NCBI GenBank assembly: GCA_030737875.1
Contig: CM060910.1
Coordinates: 619,889,303 to 619,953,302, forward strand
DNA: 64,000 nucleotides
From: Allium sativum
Lineage: Eukaryota > Streptophyta > Magnoliopsida > Asparagales > Amaryllidaceae
Reading direction: 5' to 3'
Part shown: positions 1-13,424 of the stretch, one piece after another
How the letters are laid out: every line of letters starts with the position of its first letter
Position numbering within the stretch: position 1 is the first letter of the stretch
The notes under the pieces: generated by a model
The model's input: only the letters and a program-made list of their open reading frames with translations
What the model was told of the DNA's origin: nothing
Database searches by the model: none
Position numbers and translations under genes: made by a program

Positions 1-3000
1 ATCATCGAGCAGGTGCCCTGAAGGCCAATGTCATTGTATCTGCATGACATTGTAAACTCCATGATTATTAATCGACCAAATGCACAACAAGTGATATGTA
101 TAAACTCATCATAAAGAAAAACCGATAGTTAGCTCACATGGTGTAAAAGCATTTATCATACCAAGATAATTATATAATTTCAAAAAAAAAAGTTTTATTA
201 TTAAGGTGGGTCCATTTGCTAAAGGAATTGAATTCCAAATAGTTATCTAAAGTAGATGCAGATAGTTAACGGCAAATTTTATATTAGCACAATAATATAA
301 GATTTTTTTAGTGGACTAACATATTGATAATCATTAGCAGAAGAGAATAGATTTATAGCCAGTACAAATCTTGAATTTATAGCCAGTACAAATCTCCTCA
401 CTTAAATTGCATCAATCTTACAAAAAACATAACTAAAACCAGCTTCAGAGCCCTTGAACATATAAATAGTCATGTGCACATTGCAGATGTTCAAGACAGA
501 TCAAATGCGATGTACTAGCATTTATTCATCTCAAAAAATTTATTCTTGAAAGACCGCGATGTACTAGCATTTCAAAGTCTAACCCGACACTAATACCCCC
601 TTCCATTGGTGTTGCTCCACCTATTCTTTTATGCCAAAAGTCTCCATGACCACTTCTATCAAAATTATATTTTACTTTGTTTCTCTTTTCATTTACTAAA
701 TCTGCACCTTCTTTTTTTCCTTCACTTATTATCACGTGTTATTATCCACTTCAGGGCACCACAATTTAAATAAAAATTACTCTATTATCATATTTGCTAT
801 TTGATATGACATTTTATATTCTTACATCCATAATAAATCATGTCCAATTTACTATAACTAAATTAAAAATATTGTGCTTAAGTGTTTGCGATTGATAGTG
901 TGATAGTGCCCAACCCAAAACATAAAAAAATGCATTACAAAGACATAAGGGTACTTGCCTAACTAGTGGTAAATTAGACGATCAAAAAAATATCAACATG
1001 AATTAAGTGTTTGCGGTTGATAATGATCTTCAATTCAATTGCAGGAAAATTATTTTGTTTTTAGGTGTCTTTATCCCTAGCATGTTTTGAGTGTAGAGCA
1101 TGGAAGTGTCGCAACTTTAACTACTAATTTACTTTAATAAATATCTGATGAAACCTGTCAACATAAGCAATGAATATTTTATTTTAAATTTAAACCTTGA
1201 TAAGAAGTAGTTCAAGTTTATGTTAATAGCCTATAGGGATATTCTTTCTCGTTGCTTGTTTCTTAGTTAAAAGATGAATGAGTAAATGAAACAAAAGAGG
1301 CTGAAGTGTTTAGAATGTCGTCGCAAAAAGAAACATTAGTCAAAAGGCACTGGTCTGATTGGCAATAAATTTAGTAGTCAACAATTTGATTTAAAATAAC
1401 ACACAGCCAAAATAACAAATGAATATGCTTACTGAACTTAGAGAACAAGTTGGACTACCACCATTTCCAAGCCGATCTTAGCTTCATCTTAAAGTGCTCC
1501 ATCACAATTTATTGTAGGTTATGCGGTTGCAAGCTCCTGCCATTCATTCAAGTTGATATACCTTTCTCATCATTGATACTAGCTTTAAGTGTTTGTGGTA
1601 GCAGCTTTGCCTGGCAATATATTACACCATCATCGTGCAGTAATTCTTATATTATACGCTCTAAGATTAAAGTATGTACACATAGCTAATGTATTACACC
1701 ATGATCGTAAACCAATGAATTTGCCTGTAAACTCGACTAGTCTAAACGATATAGATACGATGTAGGGCAACATATATGATGCATTATAACTATATATATA
1801 GTTATATACAGACCCCTCTGGTTAATATCCACTAGTACTATAGTGTCACATCATATATAGGCTCGGATATTGCACTCGTTTTATACATCATATTTACATA
1901 CTCATATGCAAAAATGTATTTTTTTAACCAGCTTTTTAGCATGTCAGGTTAGAGACGTATCTCTGTGCATCTGTCTGTTTACTACTGCCTATTATATTTT
2001 CTGTCCATGTACATTTTCTTGCACTGGTCCTATACAAGTAAACTTGCTAAAAATTGACAGGGCGAGAGAAGAAGCAATCAAAGGTGTAACTGGCACATAC
2101 ACAATGCATACTCAAATGCATATGAGTTGTAGTGTTTCTAAACATTAACATCTCCTTGCACCTTTTCCAAGTATGATTATATGCATTTTAAAATGTGCAA
2201 AGTCAGTGCATGACCATGATAATGCATTATATTAGGCTTAATTGTCATAATTCATATTTCGTGGTATTATTTATCAGGAAGTATCATTTTGTCTATGTAT
2301 AAACTAGTAAAAAAAACATATTATTGTGAAAAAAATTGTTCATCATCGAGAAGTTGGTATTTAGTTACGGGTAAAGATGGCATGATGGTACGTGAAGAAA
2401 ATATATTAACTAGCTTGTTTAGAGAAGATCAAAATGAAATGATGGTGTAGGAAAATCCAAATATATACTCTCACAAATGCATGCCTGTAACTTAAACAAC
2501 TGGAAAAAAGTGTGCACTGTAATTTATATCCACATCAAAGCATAAAATTCACTACTTAATCTAAGCAGCATGAATTACCATTATTTAAAAAAAAAACCTT
2601 CCACCCATACCTCCATAATTTTATTAATCTTGTGTATACAATACTTAAGACGAACTTAAATTTCACTTGCTTTTTATCAATCTTGTTATGCACTTAATTT
2701 TATCATGTTATATTACTAAGACATCACAGTGATCAGTAATGGGCATATTCCACTAAACTAAGCTCATAATATAAATATAAGTAAACATAAAGTAATTACC
2801 AAGTAAATTGTTCAATATAGGAAATATTAATATTCTAGTAATACTATAAAAAAACAGGTTCTCCAACAAGATATTACATATTCAAGTAAATTGCTCCATT
2901 ATGTTTTTTTTGTATTTTAGATACAATGATGCAATATAATACTACATGATGCAACATGTATTTGAAATCAATTTGGCAAAACAGACTGTTACATAATATG

Positions 3001-3795
3001 TCCGCAAAGGATTATTTGTACATTCAGTCATACTCCAAAATAAAATATATTTTTTCAAACAAAGTTCACCCTTATATGAAATTTAAATATGAGAAACAGA
3101 TCCAATCTTACCAAACTTCAATTAGACTTAAAATATTAAACTGTCAAATTTTACCTGTTATCAACACCCACACAAGATCAATATTTAATTTACTGAAACT
3201 CAATAGTAACAATGATCAAATTAACCATATAATAAGGTTAAGTGGCGACTAAATTAGGGTTAAACATTGACAATTGTAAATATAGTTTAAGTACAGTCGA
3301 AAATCAAAGATTGAATTCATTAAATTACCTATTTTGATGACGACCGATACACTACTGACCTTGGTCGTGATTCAACCAGCAACTCGCAGGTTGTTGTGAG
3401 AGAAAATGAAGCGGTGGTTGGACATATGCTGGCAACGGTGATTTAGGGTGAGGCTTTGTATTTTGGCATGTTGGGTGTAATAGGAATGGATTAACAAGAG
3501 TAAAGGAGTAAATAAATTATGAATGAGAGAGTTCAGATTAGATTTGAAGAAATTAAGGTGAAAAACGAAATGCTGCCAATTTAGAGAAGAATAGGGCTAA
3601 AAAAATTGGGGATGAAACACGAGAGTATAGGGAAAGCGGAAGGCGGCTAAAGGAAATTTTTACCCACCTTAATATTTCAACCCGTAAAACGTCAGCGTTC
3701 TTATGTAATTATTGTTCTATTAAAATATCTTTTAACTTCTTTTGAGCCTGCAACGCTTAGGATGAAAGTTGTCAAAAGTAAATTTTGTTGTAGTG
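1..3795. mobile_element. Probable CACTA (En/Spm-type) DNA transposon, right end; interior non-coding
   Basis: The right edge is the 13-mer TTTTGTTGTAGTG, the inverted form of CACTACAACAAAA, a common terminus of plant CACTA transposons. To the right, the sequence passes directly into the minus-strand long LTR F, so this is an insertion edge. I do not find a matching CACTACAACAAAA on the left, so the other end is presumably outside the window. No reading frame resembles a TnpA/Tnp2-type transposase; the frames present are short and AT-rich. A 21-bp motif (TTTATAGCCAGTACAAATCT) is directly repeated at about 350-396. It could be a non-autonomous element or the non-coding end of a larger one; the leftmost part may belong to something else. 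Confidence 0.4.
3783..3795 (-). repeat. CACTA terminal inverted repeat (right end)
   Basis: Reads CACTACAACAAAA on the minus strand. The 3 bases outside it (AGA, 3796-3798) would be the target-site duplication expected for CACTA elements, but the left partner is not in the window. Confidence 0.5.
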
Positions 3796-4334
3796 AGAGA
3801 TCAACGAATACAACATAAAAGAATACAACGTTAGATATACCATCCATTTACAAGTCCGTTCGGGGTCTGAACGAAACCGGAGGCACCTTATTCCTCGTTC
3901 CATATGTCCAATACAGGAGAGAGGTCCTCGCATATCCGAACAATCAACAAGTATGTCCGGACAACTACCACTGTAACCCTTTCAGGGCAGCAACTCCAAC
4001 CAAAGGCATCAGTAGCCTCCCATTCGATGTGAAGATCGTCGGTCTTCAACCACCATCTTCATCTTCGACTTTAATCGTCGTAGTAATTACTCAAAATGGG
4101 TTAAACCCGGTCTTTCTGAATAACTCGTGTATTTTATAATAAAAAATCAAGTGCTATAAAAACACATCATACACCACATTCCAACTCAGAATATTCTTTT
4201 AATAAAATATTCACATTATTAGGAAAGGTTCCCGTTAATTTATCAAAGATAAATTCTTTAATCTTCTTTTTAATGATTCACTAAAACTCTAATTGATTTT
4301 AATATAAAAAACCATTACTTAATGATTATTCAAA
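3796..4334 (-). repeat. Long LTR F, distal segment (interrupted)
   Basis: On the minus strand this matches the region of LTR B around 39400-39880 and of LTR G around 30770-31620. Shared blocks include the stretch around 'ccatttacaagtccgttc' and the block around 'ggaaaggttcccgttaat'. It is the third piece of one minus-strand LTR whose start is at 29066. The Helitron separates it from the next piece and the CACTA end cuts it on the left. No coding sequence. Confidence 0.75.
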
Positions 4335-4419
4335 TCTATACTATATTATAATTACTCAGTACGAAATGCTGTGCTCTCAGGCTTTCTTGCGATGTTAGAC
4401 ACCAACAGTCGGAACCTTT

Positions 4420-4830
4420 CCCCGTCCCGTATATTGTCCACTATGCCAAATCTAAACTACATTTTCATACATCTTCCATTCCGCAGTTTTCAGCTGTGGT
4501 TCTTCTTTCCTCTTTCTTCACCATAACCTCTAAATCAATACCTCTCTGGTTTTAGCCGTACCAACTAATCGCACATACTTATGATCCACATCGGTTTTTC
4601 CCTTCGTCTTCCTTTATTCCTTCGAATCGATTGACAGCAAACTTCTCTACACCGTCCCTTTCAGTCTTCTTTATCTATTAGTTACTGACCATATTTCTTT
4701 CCTGATTTCCTGATTGGTTGTCGTCGACGTAGCGTGGAAAGGTTGCCCAGTACGGTTCTTCTCTTGGTTTAGAAACCCTAGGATTTTCATGTAACTATTG
4801 TGTTCTTCAACCTTCGCAATCCATATTTCA
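4420..4830 (+). other. CT-rich, possible captured promoter/5' leader inside the Helitron
   Basis: A pyrimidine-rich stretch with little A-tract sequence (many TTC/TCC runs) that ends near 'gaaaccctagg'. It differs in composition from the AT-rich remainder of the Helitron and resembles a plant 5' leader. No start codon with a supported frame follows. It may be the front of the same captured gene as the exon-like pieces downstream; this is inference. Confidence 0.25.
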
Positions 4831-6989
4831 TCCTATGTCTTCTAATGCGATCTAGGTTTTTATCCTTGATGTTTCATTTGAATTCGAGATTTGTATTCAA
4901 CAGTTCATTTATAGTTCTTGGATTAATTGTCAGTTTTTCGTTTTAGTCTGAAATTTATGTTCAATAATTAATGTACAAATGTCTACGATTTAGTACACTT
5001 TTTTGATGTAATCAATTATCTAATATTCAAATCTTTGTGTTGGTTAATGTATCTGAAAAGTTTAACTATAATCTAAAAATTGATGTTCAGTTTAGCACTA
5101 CAGTTTTCTATACAAGTAAATTCCCAAAAAAATATGACATATTGTATCCCAAAAATTTGTTACTGTAGGAAAATCTAATAATCTTTAATCAAAGACCAGC
5201 CAAAACATTTAGCTTTCCCATATTTATATGTCTGCCAGTTTTTGTCTTTGTTTCGAATGTTTTGGAATGCTATTATTATTATGCAACGAGAGTAATTTGG
5301 AAAAATATAATTCTAATTCTTGCATTATAATTTACTGCAAATATGATGCCATTATAACTATGGCTAAAGTATTGGATTTATCATTTCCTAATTGCTTTGC
5401 TCAAAATTCTAATGCATAGATAAAATAAAAATCATGCAAGCTAACGTTGGATAGGAAAGCACACATGGAGGTATTGATTTTTTTTCCAAGATGTCTCCTT
5501 TGATCTTTTGTCAAGGCTATATATGACAATTAGTATTTACTTTATTAAATCAAGCTAGGGGATAATTACTGCACACATGATGTTACTTATACCACCATCA
5601 TTTCAAAAAGGCTTTATTTAGTTTTTGTCATGTAAAATAGTTATATTCATTGACTAATAGTATCATTATTATATGAATTGAATCGTCTAACGATATTACT
5701 CTATTTACTAAGCGGAACGCAATAGAAAAAAGGTTCAAATGTTACTCGATTCATTTGTAATTTGTATTTTGTAAAATTATTTCTTGCAGCTTTCTTTGTT
5801 CTATTAACAATAATGATCCTTATAATAAACAACTTTTCTAAAAATCCTCAATTTTAATGTACTAGGATTAAGTTAAAATGTTGACATTTTAAAAAACCTT
5901 GACTTTTTTTATTAGAGCGTTGCAAAATGTTTTGACATTCGTTCATTACAAATATTTTGATCATTCAAAATAATTGGATCTAATTTAGAGGAAGTACAAT
6001 ATTTTGGTTTTTACTGTTGTTTTTGAAATATTTGGCCAGCTTTGAAAAAGGCTAAAGATTAGGGGTTTTTGTACAATATTTGATTATTCAATGAAAATGA
6101 AATAAAAGGTGTTATTGGGATAAGCGAATGCTTTTTTTGGTATTATCAAAATGACTTCCCTAGAGATTAAGATCTGTTTTGAGCTTTTCAAATTTTGCAA
6201 TGGAAAATTTTGCAGTTTTAAGAAATTAGGACTCTTCATTTATTTTCAAATATTTGAACTGCTTTTAAACCTTTTTTGAGGATGTATTAGGCATACTGAA
6301 AGAAAATCATATTCTTTAAAGATATATTATTGTTTAATTTCAGTGGCATTTTCCACTTTGTTTTTGCTGGTTTTCATTATTAGGAAATTTACAGTATTTT
6401 TGGTATTTACTTTAAATTTCAAAATGTTTTGCTCTCTTTGGAAAGCAGGTTAAAGTTTAGCAATTTTTCTAAAATGTTGGTTATTTAAAGAAATGAATAC
6501 AAATTGTTTTTGGGCTAAGCAAATTGTGTGTTCGGTAGTTTAAGCTATTTCATTTTTGATTGACAATACACAATCCTTTCATCATATACTACCCATCGGT
6601 TGTGTATTACTGATCAGCTGGGAAAAAGAAAATAAAGAACCATGCTTATTTATTTTGTTGCCTCTTCAAAGGGGTATCCCGTAGTTCAGTTGCGGTGCAT
6701 TTAGCACAACTAATCATCAATGTACAGAATTAAAATACAACCACTAATTATCTTCTTATTTAAATTTGACAAAATAAGTTCAAGGAGAACTATATACAAT
6801 GCAATATGTGTCGATCCATATTTATTCAACACAACTGATCTAAATTATAAAACCTAAAATACATGTGGTGCCACCAGACTTCTATACAGGCACGGGAATA
6901 ATGATATGTATTATAAGTGAGATACATCTGACTGACTGATTGAGATTTTGCTTCATAGTTGGTTTTCTGAATATACCTTTTCTATTCAG

Positions 6990-7214
6990 GGCAGAAGGGA
7001 TCGGGGAGCAGGCATCGACAAATTATCGAGGATCTTCAGCATTTAGGTGATAGGTTAAAGCGTATGTACGTCATTTTTATTTGACGAGCTCAACATAATT
7101 TTGCCTAAATATTTTGAAAATTTTGTTACTATCGCAGCTCAAGATCCAAACAAAGAAGGACCAAGGCAACAACCAAGCATAGATGCAAAGTTTAGTACAC
7201 TAAATTTTGTAAAT
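6990..7214 (+). pseudogene. Captured gene fragment: two exon-like segments
   Basis: Segment 1 (6990-7061) follows 'tctattcag' and precedes GTATGT. Segment 2 (7138-7214) follows 'actatcgcag' and precedes GTGAGT, with a 76-bp intron-like gap. Segment 1 can be read as 2 nt + 23 codons + 1 nt and segment 2 as 2 nt + 25 codons, so the phases join and the combined frame is open for 49 codons. The residues include a basic, helix-like part (HRQIIEDLQHLGDRLK). The sequence is richer in G/C than its surroundings. I do not recognise the family. Chance is possible because the segments are short, but matching splice borders and phase favour a captured host gene. Confidence 0.4.
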
Positions 7215-8950
7215 GTGAGTATGTTTTGTTTCAATTCTTTTAGCGATCTAATGAGTTATATACATATTTTTTCTTTGGTTGAATATGGCCAAACAATCTG
7301 AGCTTGAAACAGTGAACACTTATGTTTTAAATATTAGTAGAATTGGCAAGCAAATTAGCAATGGTAAAAATATTATGTTGATCAGTTATATTTCTTTTGG
7401 ATGTATTGCTCAATATAGTAAAAAAAATTATGTTGAACAGTCCATTATGACCATATATCACTATAATTTTTAAATGTATACCGTTCATTCAGTTATATTT
7501 CTTTTAGGTTTTTCAAAAATTTATTCATTGTAACAATGGGCACAATGCAAATTATTTGCCTACATTTGTTCTCACACTATCATTTATCTTCATCATGAAG
7601 ATATAGGCTTAAAACGCAATGTTTGTATTAATTCAAGATCAGAAGCTGTATGCGAAGCGCACTCATAAAGGAAATAGACCGTTAAAGTTACACTTAAATA
7701 GTCTATATGAAACTGATTAATAAATGTGTTTGTTACACATTATTATACCCCATATTAGTGACAGTCATCCATTAGCGACAATATTAATTTACTATGTCAT
7801 TTTATTATGAAATGTATTTGTACACGATAAGAAAACCATTAGTGAAAAACATCAAACAAACTATCAATTTATTATTTCAAACAATCATCGGAAGTCATAA
7901 CCATAATAAACTAATGTTTGTTTATATTAATGTAGTGGAAATTATTATTTAAGATGGATGATTGGTAGTAGCTAGACATTTATATGATACAATAAAAAAA
8001 ATACTATTTCATTAATAACCATTAGTAACGTTAAACACTAATATGACCATTTTATTAATGTTAATATCATAATATGGTTTATATTTTCGTACTCAAATAT
8101 AAATGGAAGATCCCACTTAACCGTTTTATTAACATCATATGTCGTTAACCAAAGTAGACTAGCCAACTAATATCATATGTTTAAAATATATCACATATTG
8201 GTGGGTGGGTGTGTGTATCATTCAATTAATCTATTAATATATTTATTTAAGAGCCATGTTCAGTTGTAACTATAACATCAACCATGGTGGGCTTATCTTC
8301 GTAAAATTATGATTTCTCCTTGGAGATACATGATCTCTGACTGAGCAATTGTTACAAATTTTAATGTTCATGTTAAAATGATGTTCAACTACTTTCATGA
8401 ATTTTTGGAGAGTTGACTAGATTGCTTATATATAAATTCGGTAGCACCAATATAAGAAGTAGCAAGGAAATCCTTTTTTCATTGTTTAATTGATACAAAA
8501 GTTATTTTTTATGGTCGGAACTTGGTTGGCTAAAGCTATCTTCTGTTTAATAAACACGAGTTTTTCAGTTTCTGTTTTTATTGTGGTCGCAGAGTACAGA
8601 TTGATGAATAGTTGTTCCGCTTTACTATTGAGTCGATAGTTAGATTCCTTATCAACTAACGTTGACCTACTATCTGCATAAAGGCGGTGCTATTTTACTG
8701 ATTTGAGCTGTAAGATTAACTTAAGATCAAAAAGGATACCAAATGAAAATGCTCCACAAAAAGCTAAACTATTGAAAATATACTTTAACGGAAAATAGAT
8801 ATGCCAGCCTTAGAAATAAAATCTCTTCCTCTTCTACTTAAGTGTAGGTAAACTGTATCAGTGTCAGAAGAAGTTTGGGGTTGAAATTAAAATACAATCG
8901 GTCTCTTGCAGTTATTTAAAAAAAAAACTTTTTCATTGCGCACATTTCAG

Positions 8951-9512
8951 TGATAGCTCAGACTAGGCATCGAGTGGAAAAACTGATGAACCGCAAGAAG
9001 TATGGCTATGCTCTTTTAATAATTCATTTTACTTGATTTTCTTATTAGACCATGCTATCCAATGTTTGGTTCATTAATTAATTTTCTTTGATTAGTTGAA
9101 TTCGATTTTGTGACGACAAACTTTTACAAGCGCAATTGACAATATCACTGCAATAATTAAAAACACATAGGTAGCTTCAACCTGTGCTAATGACATACAT
9201 AAATGATACCGATGAGCTTTGCTTGAAGCAAATGTGCAGTAAATCTTATATAGTATTGTGAATTTCTCATTTATGCTACTATTATGATTTATGGATTACT
9301 ATTATAACTTGGTGTGTGATAACATGTGCATATGATAAATAATTTAGTAATTTACCACTCTTTTGATTACTAAGGTTCCAATTTATTTATTTATTATTTT
9401 ATTTTTATTTTTTTACTTTTGTTGTATTTTAATTCGATGGCTTCAATTAGTGACCAACAATAGAAGTGGGATAGAGAACCCTGCTTATGACCCTAGCTTC
9501 CATCCTGTTTTG
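8951..9512 (+). pseudogene. Captured gene fragment: two further exon-like segments
   Basis: Segment 8951-8999 follows 'cacatttcag' and ends at a GTATGG donor; its open phase reads IAQTRHRVEKLMNRKK. Segment 9451-9512 follows 'cttcaattag' and ends at GTAATA; its open phase reads TNNRSGIENPAYDPSFHPVL. The two phases do not join directly to each other or to the upstream pair, so an intervening exon may be missing or one segment may be spurious. Family not recognised. Confidence 0.3.
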
Positions 9513-12500
9513 GTAATATTTTAGATTTAGATATTTTTCCTGCATTTCTACCATCTTTCTTATTTATTACTGTTCTATGGATGGTTGTGGTATATATGCA
9601 TTCTTTGATTGTTTGCTGAGGGAAAAAAAGGTCAGTTTGTTCATGTTTTCCCAGATCATAGATACCTTTTTTAAAAATGATTAAAATTCAGTTCCATAAA
9701 ATAAATACATCACCGTTTAAAATCATTTTCTATCTCCGTAGATCTTTAACTTTCTTATTTATTTTTCGATAATTTATAAACTAAAAATTAATATAAAATC
9801 CGTGACTGATAAGAAAAACACATGTAACACCATTTTAGTATTACTCAGTTACCAATGAGTCCCGCCAACAAGATTCGGATAGGTTGGGCTGAAAGGCATG
9901 GGACAAAACACTATAGTGCTTCATTCATTTAGTAGTTTCACGAACCTTATCGCGATGATACCGTGTATTTTGGCTATATAGGAATTGATATGATCTGGTT
10001 TGCCATGAATTGATCTATCATCATGTAATAATAGTACTATAATATTCAAATGTTAGTATACAATTATGATTGAGAAAATCAAAGGAGAACTTTGGCTGTT
10101 TCCTGATTCTGACATTGATAAAAATAGGAGGCTAGGCATTCTTTTAGTTTTTCATAGTGTGAACTGGTTAGGTGTTAATTGACTGAAGTTGCATCTTCAT
10201 CTTTTTCATATTGTTTATTTGTTTATGTGATTCTACAGGTTTATTTAATTAACAAATATGAATAAATTCTACTCCAACAAATTATAAGTTTGTAAAATAA
10301 TTATTTACCAAAACAGTTAGCATAATATCTAATTGTACTATGCAGTTTACTTAACTTTTACTTCCTGAAAAAAATAACTATAAAGCAGATTACTATACAC
10401 ATAAATAACTATAAAAGCCAAATTGGTAAGTACGTTGAACCAAATTGATATTTTACCTTTTTACTGAAAGTTTACATTGAAAAAATCGTCAGTTAGATGA
10501 CAGTTAGGTGGTCAGACTTCTTTTTCTAATTATGTTGGATCTGCAGTTCATTTTTTATGGGCTTCCCTCATTATCAGTAAGAAGTTAACTTAGTTTAGTA
10601 GATTACTAATAGCTTGCATGCCTTTTTTTCAGGATGCTGTTTAGGACTTTTTAAGCTTCTGTTTTAACATCACCTACTGGAAAGCTTCTGGAATTTTCTC
10701 TCAAACTGGCGATTTGGAAACTATTGCTGTGTTTAAATTATTTTGTTAGCTTCGTGCTAATGTTTCCTTTAATCTATGTTGGGTTAGATGATTATGTGGG
10801 CCAAACTGATTATGTCGGACTGATATTTGTTTGAATGCAAATGTTAGGGATTATGGATATATGGAGCTTAATACTATTTCTCTGTACAGGCAATTCTATT
10901 TGATGTTCACCATGAAATAAATATGAAAACACCAACGCATTTGTTTGTTACCTGCATATTATTCCCTGTCTTTACCCCATTTTCACTGAAACAAATTATT
11001 TGTATATTTTGTCATTTTATGATCATGCCTCAATTATATTGTAAACTTGAATGTACAAGTTCTATGTTTCTACAAAATCTACAACATTTGAGTATGAACA
11101 AATTTTATTGTTTGATGGAGGAAATTGTGTTTCGATGCCAACTGAATTTGAAAATCTATTTTATTTGGCATTAGTGCTATCATTTGTCCAAGTCTTTAAG
11201 AAGTATTTGGTTAATTTCGCTGAAGTGGAAAATAAAATGAACATTTTTATTAGTTAGGCTTTAGGAAAATGACATATTTACTTTTGCTTTCCTTTTAGTT
11301 CCTTAATTGTATTGGAAGGAAATTTAATAAGCTACAAAATTCTTATTTAAGGTTAATAATTTGTTTTTAAGTGAAGTCCTCCTAAAATTGATCTTCTATT
11401 CTTCAAAGTGGAGTACCTATAATAATGTCCAAAACCAACCATATAATGCTTTTGAATTTGACATGTGTGTGATTTTGATTTGTTAGTACATCCTTTAGAA
11501 TCACAAAACATAATGTAGAGGAAGTGATGTATTAAAAAGGGGCAAGTACTTGAACATAGAATTCGAACAAGTTATCTTTACTGTTAGATCTTTTTGTTTT
11601 TATATTAAAGATAGAAATTTGAAAGTAATTCAATGATGTAGATCCGTCGTGTCATTAATCATGTCTATTTTTTTATTCAAATAGTCTTTCCCATTAAAAA
11701 CACAAAAGAGAACAATTACCAATTGTGTCAAGTGTTGTATGTTATAATGGCGGTGAATAGGTATGAATGTGTTTATATGTCTCATGTTTTAATGTTGAAT
11801 AGTACGAGAATCAATTGATCATAGAGATGAAAAAAGAGGAAAACATGTAGAATATTTTTTGCAAAAGACAAGTGAATAAAAAACATATAGACGGTACTAA
11901 CAAAAACGTATTAATAATTCAAAAAAAGGAGTAAGAAAAATATATTAATGTCTAAACACAAAAATTTAGAAAAGGGAGTTTATTGTGATTTACTTGATGG
12001 GTGATTTCGTCAAGGGCTCAAATTCTGATTAATGCATATTGGATCCGCAATCTTATGCTTTTAATATTGAGCTATGACACCTAATATTTTAGAGGGTCTG
12101 TATTTTGTGAAATTAAATTAATAATAATAATATATGAAGAAATTATTAAAAGATGAATAAATAATTTAAGCGTAAAAATTAATTTGGTTTTATTTGACTG
12201 ATATATGCCACTAAATATATTGATTTTCTTTTAACCACCATTGACTTATGATATCTGATCCTTACTAGTAGATATTGAAAATCAATGTTTAAACTCACGT
12301 TGGTAGTACATAATGGACAGTTCTGCTACTTTTACCGATAATATGATATTTCATAATTTCCCGAATGTAATGACAAATATTATAATTGAAATTGCAAGTA
12401 TATAGCAATTTTATTTAAAGGTTTGATTTGAATTGCTGCCTTTTAGATTGTTATAAGGAATTAGGTGATCAGATAATACAAATATATAAGTGTGGAAGAT

Positions 12501-12728
12501 AAGTAAATCTCACAATTTATTATTTAGGCGCACTTTATTTTGATTGTGCTATGTGACTCTTTTTACAATAATTAATAAAACAAAGCAAAGCATGAATCTT
12601 TTTTTAGAAGCTTGAACTTTAATTACCAGTAGCACACCAATAGTGTTAAATATACAATATATTATTACGAATTGATAACCCACTTAAAAAATATGCTTTT
12701 ACACGTATTTTCAATCAATTATTTTGCC

Positions 12729-12759
12729 AACCCGTGTGCGAAGCACGGGTTCACACTTG
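12729..12759 (+). repeat. Helitron 3'-terminal hairpin and terminus
   Basis: Stem AACCCGTG (12729-12736) and CACGGGTT (12744-12751), loop TGCGAAG, then CACACTTG to the terminus. Helitron ends normally carry such a GC-rich hairpin about 10 nt before CTRR; the spacing fits. The CTTG tetranucleotide departs from consensus CTAG by one base. Confidence 0.7.
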
Positions 12760-12786
12760 TTTAAGAAATAAATCTTATCTTTAACT

Positions 12787-13424
12787 GGGTTAAAGAACTA
12801 ATGTCATTTAAAACACAATTCACGATAAACCCAAAATCATCTTCCATTAAATATGGAATTTCCCAGAAATCCAATCAATACATGATCGATATAAATTTCC
12901 GTATCAGACTAATAATATAGATGGAATAACGGCAAAACCTTTTAAATTCCAAATATAGTAACGATCTTCTTTTACAGAAACTCATCTCGAATATTTTTAA
13001 ATCGAATTTCATTCAACTCCAATTTAATATATTAAATTGGAAAACTTTACATTGGAAAATTTCCATTTAAATCTTAATAAAAGATTTATAAATTTCGAAT
13101 TATATTTTCACTGTAAATCGAGTTAAAGAACAAATTTTGCTAAAAACACAGTTCAAAATAAACCCAATTCACATTTCATTTTATTCCAATTACTAAATAT
13201 AATTGGAAACGCTAATAATCTTAATTAAAAGATTTATTATCGACTGGGTTTAAGAACAGTGTTATTGAAGACACCATTCACGACAACCCAAAATTCAATT
13301 CTTTTATTCAATTCCAACTAAATATTAATTCATGGGAAAACTTCACTAAATCTTAAATAAAAGATTTATTCTTTTCTCAACTGGGTTTAAGAACAGTGTT
13401 ATTTAAGACACCGTTCACGACAAC
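12787..13424 (-). repeat. Four copies of a hairpin-bearing module in LTR F
   Basis: Copies at about 12787-12832, 13120-13165, 13246-13289 and 13383-13424. Each has the order GGGTT(T)AAGAAC ... TTTAA ... GTTCA(C)..A(A)CCC, in which GAAC and GTTC are the arms of an imperfect palindrome around a TTTAA centre. LTR G has two such modules and LTR B three on the opposite strand. Confidence 0.65.

Larger units (their letters stand above)
4335..12759 (+). mobile_element. Non-autonomous Helitron, 8.4 kb
   Basis: The left end is TCTATACTATATTATAA, a typical plant Helitron 5' start (TC...). The right end has an 8-bp stem hairpin (AACCCGTG / CACGGGTT, 7-nt loop) followed by CACACTTG, close to the Helitron hairpin plus CTRR (here CTTG instead of CTAG). 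The element lies between A (4334) and T (12760), as Helitrons insert between A and T without target duplication. Removing it joins 'gattattcaaa' to 'tttaagaaata', which matches the uninterrupted paralogue in LTR G near 31605-31622. I see no Rep/helicase reading frame, so it is non-autonomous. The interior is AT-rich and mostly featureless except for the exon-like segments listed separately. Confidence 0.8.

Noticed and set aside
1450..2148. Short frames of 79 and 92 codons in the CACTA region
   Set aside because: AT-rich, no domain, no splice-consistent context; consistent with chance.
4335..12759. Reading the Helitron interior as an autonomous RepHel element or an intact host gene
   Set aside because: No frame over about 85 codons and no Rep or helicase motif; exon-like pieces are too few and out of phase overall.
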